Source: Geitlerinema sp. PCC 9228 (GTDB lineage: Bacteria > Cyanobacteriota > Cyanobacteriia > Cyanobacteriales > PCC-9228). From it: a DNA stretch of 56,570 nt. Below the pieces are notes generated by a model that saw only the letters and a program-made list of their open reading frames with translations, did no database searches and had not been told where the DNA came from. A program made the position numbers and the translations under genes. How positions within the stretch are numbered: the first letter of the stretch is position 1; each line of letters opens with the position of its first letter. The DNA lies in assembly GCF_001870905.1 (NCBI RefSeq), contig NZ_LNDC01000105.1, forward strand, positions 1-56,570, written 5' to 3'. Below are positions 53,706 through 56,570 of the stretch, one piece after another.

Positions 53706-54389
53706 ATGACTGGTGCTGTGCAATCTCTAGAAACCCGCGAAGAAATTTCCACTTGGATGCGAGGCTTGCTAAAAGTCGCTTGGGTTGATGGTCATTTTGA
53801 CGAACAAGAGCAAGAACTCATCGCCAGCGTCACCCAACAGGAAGTGGATCCGAATACCAATTACCAATCCCAAGAAAACATCCAGCCAGAAGAAATTGGG
53901 GCGGTTCTGGGGAAAAATCCCAACGTCGCCGAAAATTTCATGAGAACGGCAGTTATGGTTGCCTTGGCGGATGGGGTGTATTCGCCTAGTGAAGACGACA
54001 TCCTGCATCAATTTTGTGATGCTTTGGGATTGCGAGTCCAGGCTTTAGAATCCTTACGGGAAACCCTGGAAGACCCCCAATCCCAACAACCAGATCGAGA
54101 CAGCCAATCCCAAGAACTTTCTCAAGCCCGTCCGCATCTGCTGCGACCCGTACGGGACTGGTTGGAGGGTTTGGAAATACACGATCCCAAAGTAGCACGT
54201 TTTCTGTGTAAAATGATACCAGCCCAGTGTCCTTTTGAACGGGAAATTAAGCTATTCGGACACAAAATTGTCTACATTCCACCGCTATGCAAGCTCAATC
54301 CCCTCTACGACCAATTGGTGAACCTACGCTTTCGCGCTCTTTCCTATCTTGCGGATGAGTGCGGCGAGGATGTTTCTAAGTACTGTTAA
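53706..54389 (+). CDS. TerB-like/Mo-dependent nitrogenase C-terminal domain protein
   Basis: 227 residues. The N-terminal 110 residues look TerB-like (WMRGLLKVAWVDGHFDEQEQ and AVMVALADGVYSPSEDDIL, two acidic helix pairs that may bind metal). The C-terminal 85 residues match the Mo-dependent nitrogenase C-terminal domain (PF06967): LLRPVRDWLEGLEIHDPKVA, CKMIPAQCPFER and LSYLADECGEDV. Despite the name, this domain is widespread in non-fixing cyanobacteria. There are no nif genes here. Function is unknown. Confidence 0.88.
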   Translation: MTGAVQSLETREEISTWMRGLLKVAWVDGHFDEQEQELIASVTQQEVDPNTNYQSQENIQPEEIGAVLGKNPNVAENFMRTAVMVALADGVYSPSEDDILHQFCDALGLRVQALESLRETLEDPQSQQPDRDSQSQELSQARPHLLRPVRDWLEGLEIHDPKVARFLCKMIPAQCPFEREIKLFGHKIVYIPPLCKLNPLYDQLVNLRFRALSYLADECGEDVSKYC

Positions 54390-54466
54390 AGCCAGTTGGT
54401 ATACCCAGTTTCATCCACAAACATCGCAATCGTCCTTTTTTCCCTACGTTTCCAACTAGCTAAGCC

Positions 54467-55507
54467 ATGCAATTTATCGACCAAGCAGACATTGAAGTAC
54501 AAGCAGGAAAAGGCGGCGACGGCATCGTTACCTTTCGGCGGGAAAAATACGTACCAGCCGGCGGTCCAGCTGGTGGGAACGGCGGCAGAGGCGGTTCGGT
54601 GATTTTGAGATCGGATGAAAACCTGCAAACGCTGCTAGATTTTCAATACGCCTATCGATTCCAAGCCGAAAAAGGCCAGCGTGGCGGACCCAACAACCGC
54701 ACGGGAGCTAATGGAAGCGATCGCTTCATTGAAGTTCCCTGCGGTACCGTGGTATATGACGGGGAAACGGGGGAGTGTTTGGGAGATTTAATCGAACCCG
54801 GTCAAACCCTGTGCGTGGCAGAGGGAGGGAAAGGCGGACTGGGAAACCGACATTTCCTCAGCAATCACAATCGCGCACCGGAATATGCCTTGCCAGGGAA
54901 GGAAGGTCAATATCGGCGCTTGCGTTTGGAGTTGAAATTGCTGGCAGAAGTGGGGATTATTGGGTTGCCCAATGCGGGAAAATCCACCCTACTTTCGGTG
55001 TTGTCGGCTGCCAAACCCAAAATTAACGATTATCCGTTTACCACGTTGGTACCGAATTTAGGCGTGGTACGCAAACCCACCGGCGACGGTACGGTTTTTG
55101 CGGATATTCCTGGTTTGGTAGAAGGGGCGCATTTGGGTGTTGGTTTGGGATACGATTTTTTGCGCCACATCGAACGCACCCGTTTGCTGGTGCATGTGGT
55201 AGATGTGATGGCATTCGACCCCGTTGCCGATTACCGCACCATTCAAGCCGAGTTGCAAGCTTACGAACATGGGTTAGAAAACCGCCCGCAAATTTTGGTT
55301 TTGAATAAAATTGATGCTTTGGGCGACGACCAAGAACCGATCGATGCGATCGCGGCTGAATTTGAAAAAATTCTAACATCTCAAAGCGATCGCTTACCCA
55401 TTATTAAAATTTCCGCCGTCACTCAAGTTGGCTTAGATAAGCTAATGGATACGGTTTGGCAAATGTTAGATTCCATGGAGCCAGTGCCAGCGGAATCGAC
55501 TCAGTAG
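54467..55507 (+). CDS. obg: GTPase Obg
   Basis: 346 residues. The glycine-rich Obg fold fills the N-terminus ([34 protein letters not shown]). The GTPase domain starts near 160 with G1 [10 protein letters not shown]2 in YPFTT, G3 DIPGLVEGA and G4 NKID. There is no C-terminal OCT domain, as usual in cyanobacteria. Obg couples 50S assembly to nucleotide state. The stop lies 7 nt before the 8-bp tandem arrays. Confidence 0.96.
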   Translation: MQFIDQADIEVQAGKGGDGIVTFRREKYVPAGGPAGGNGGRGGSVILRSDENLQTLLDFQYAYRFQAEKGQRGGPNNRTGANGSDRFIEVPCGTVVYDGETGECLGDLIEPGQTLCVAEGGKGGLGNRHFLSNHNRAPEYALPGKEGQYRRLRLELKLLAEVGIIGLPNAGKSTLLSVLSAAKPKINDYPFTTLVPNLGVVRKPTGDGTVFADIPGLVEGAHLGVGLGYDFLRHIERTRLLVHVVDVMAFDPVADYRTIQAELQAYEHGLENRPQILVLNKIDALGDDQEPIDAIAAEFEKILTSQSDRLPIIKISAVTQVGLDKLMDTVWQMLDSMEPVPAESTQ

Positions 55508-55514
55508 TTGCTGC

Positions 55515-55701
55515 GATCGAGCGATCGAGCGATCGAGCCTGGGAGCCTGGGAGCCTGGGAGCGTGGGAGCGTGGGAGCCTGGGAGCCTGGGAGATACAAT
55601 TGGTTGTTTTATCTGAAGCCCCGATGCTCCGATGCTCCGATGCTCCGATGCCCCGATGCTCCGATGCTCCGATGCTCCGATGCTCCGATGCTCCGATGCC
55701 C
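55515..55701. repeat. Three consecutive 8-bp tandem arrays between obg and the nuclease gene
   Basis: First GATCGAGC x3 (55515-55538); it overlaps by 4 bp with GAGCCTGG x7 (55535-55590, units 4 and 5 read GAGCGTGG). After 32 bp follows GATGCTCC x9 (55623-55694, one unit GATGCCCC) plus a partial unit to 55701. All three have the same 8-bp period and start with GA. The region lies between convergent genes and does not look coding, so it is a likely variable-number locus. Confidence 0.92.
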
Positions 55702-55706
55702 TTTCC

Positions 55707-56339
55707 TCACCAACGAACCACCACTTGCCCCAACTGTTTGAGAACCTGCAACACCTCATAAAGGTCATTTCCGGGGTTGAGCAGGGAAAACAGCCGCGAA
55801 TTGCTGTATTGGGAGGTGGGTTGGCGAATTGCTTTTAAAAATAAGAACTCGTTGCCATTAACGATCGCGCCGTAGGTGGGGCGATCGCTTTCTGGATTTC
55901 CCAGCATATAGGTTAAAGCTTGCGGGATTGCCCGCGTTACGGAAAAATCGCTGCATTTGGATTCAATAACCAGCAACCAAAGGCGATTTTTTTGCACCAG
56001 TACGTCAATTCTCCCTTGAATCACCGTGCCGTCATCTTCCATTTCCAAGGTGATACTGGTTTCTGTCTCAATATGAAAGGGTTTCCGGTAAAATCCTGCC
56101 AAATCAAGCAATGGTGCCAACACTACCATTTTAACGCTATTTTCTAACATGGGTGGGTCTTCCATCAGCGCCCAAAAATTATCTTTGACGCGATCCAATA
56201 ACTGCCGTTCTAATTCAGTTAGGTGGGGATGTGTTTGCGACCCTTCGGGAAAAAATTGGGGATCGGGATTGAATTGTAACCCCAATTGCTGTTTGAGCGA
56301 TCGCAAAGTAACCCGATTGGCAGGAAGAACGGGAGACAT
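55707..56339 (-). CDS. Restriction-endonuclease-like (PD-(D/E)XK, HsdR_N-type) protein
   Basis: 210 residues from MSPVLPANRVTLRSL; an upstream Met at 56501 would add a low-complexity tail overlapping a dispersed repeat. The nuclease core reads GTVIQGRIDVLVQKNRLWLL and VIESKCSDFSV, giving the Asp and the E-x-K of a PD-(D/E)XK site, then RAIPQALTYML. Such stand-alone HsdR-N-like proteins are frequent in cyanobacteria without a methylase or specificity partner, as here. Activity is unproved. Confidence 0.78.
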   Translation of the reverse strand: MSPVLPANRVTLRSLKQQLGLQFNPDPQFFPEGSQTHPHLTELERQLLDRVKDNFWALMEDPPMLENSVKMVVLAPLLDLAGFYRKPFHIETETSITLEMEDDGTVIQGRIDVLVQKNRLWLLVIESKCSDFSVTRAIPQALTYMLGNPESDRPTYGAIVNGNEFLFLKAIRQPTSQYSNSRLFSLLNPGNDLYEVLQVLKQLGQVVVRW

Positions 56340-56570
56340 AGATTGTTCGTAGTATTGTTCCGTTCTCCCATTATAGCTAGGGTTTTTCCCAAATTCCCCA
56401 TCTCCCAAACTACTGATACCAAATCCGTACTGGCAAGCCCCGATAATGCAAGCGGGTAACAACCCCCTGTGGTCCCCCTTGTAAAGGCAGGGCTGTTTCA
56501 TTCTAGCAAAATAGGAAGCAGCTCATACCGCTTCCAGAGCCATTTACGACCTTCTTTAATTGATATGAAA
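56340..56570. other. Right edge, non-coding
   Basis: No gene is supported. It contains a dispersed-repeat-like stretch (ACTGATACCAAATCCGTACT, 56411-56430, and a GTGGTCCCCCTTG region near 56470) of a kind common between cyanobacterial genes. Confidence 0.4.

Noticed and set aside
53706-54389. Evidence for nitrogen fixation from the Mo-nitrogenase C-terminal domain
   Set aside because: The domain is common in cyanobacteria without nitrogenase, and no nif gene is in the window.
55515-55701. CRISPR array
   Set aside because: Units are 8 bp without spacers, so these are simple tandem repeats.
55456-55838. Open frames through the 8-bp arrays on both strands
   Set aside because: They exist because the repeat units lack stops in some frames; the products are repeats such as MLRCSDAP with no other support.

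Overview
The window comes from a cyanobacterium. It opens with the last codons of psaB (photosystem I). It also holds the cyanobacterial small RNA Yfr1 upstream of trxA, ycf65/PSRP-3, a GuaB3-type protein, DUF3531, DUF2605 and DUF2973 genes and pentapeptide-repeat proteins, and it is full of HIP1 palindromes (GCGATCGC). The species cannot be named from the sequence. No rRNA, tRNA or CRISPR array was found.

Region 1 (1-6650) is an AT-rich, HIP1-free island inserted directly behind psaB. A 146-bp segment carrying the psaB terminator is present at both edges (123-268 and 6406-6546, the second copy 5 bp shorter). Between the copies lie a small helical protein, a membrane-anchored PsbP-like protein, a COP23-like secreted protein, a membrane-anchored trypsin/TPR protein, and two broken transposases (ISL3 and IS5 families). 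This is the best candidate for an undescribed, possibly conflict-related, module. A Uma2-type nuclease gene just outside is broken by a stop codon.

Region 2 (7257-20130) is a phosphonate locus. On the minus strand phnG-H-I-J-K-L-M encode the C-P lyase core. They are followed, 5 nt after phnM, by a 2H-type cyclic phosphodiesterase, then by a HAD phosphatase and an FtsH-like (M41) protease. The GntR/UTRA regulator phnF diverges from phnG across a promoter with a GTnTAnAC operator. The importer phnC-D-E lies further on and has a three-unit PHO-box-like array upstream of phnC. No phnP or phnN is visible, so the 2H enzyme may replace PhnP. A dead TnpB (IS200/IS605-type) element sits between phnF and phnE.

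Region 3 (20130-34360) is mostly housekeeping: rpsU, a second IS605-type relic, guaB3, yfr1, trxA, a LOG-family protein, DUF3531, a Nudix hydrolase, DUF2973/DUF2605, thrS, gcvT and speD, then a large pentapeptide-repeat protein, a 1.2-kb gene-free stretch and a Tat-exported metallophosphoesterase.

Region 4 (34390-56570) holds glgB, a tandem retropepsin-like protease overlapping a large membrane protein, three small membrane-associated proteins, a ribbon-helix-helix gene behind an 18-bp palindrome, a second pentapeptide-repeat protein, aroB, ruvB, a FAD-oxidoreductase/GtrA fusion followed by twin DUF2142 membrane proteins, a TPR protein, a HAD hydrolase, ycf65, a TerB/Mo-nitrogenase-C-domain protein, obg, three consecutive 8-bp tandem arrays and a restriction-endonuclease-like gene.
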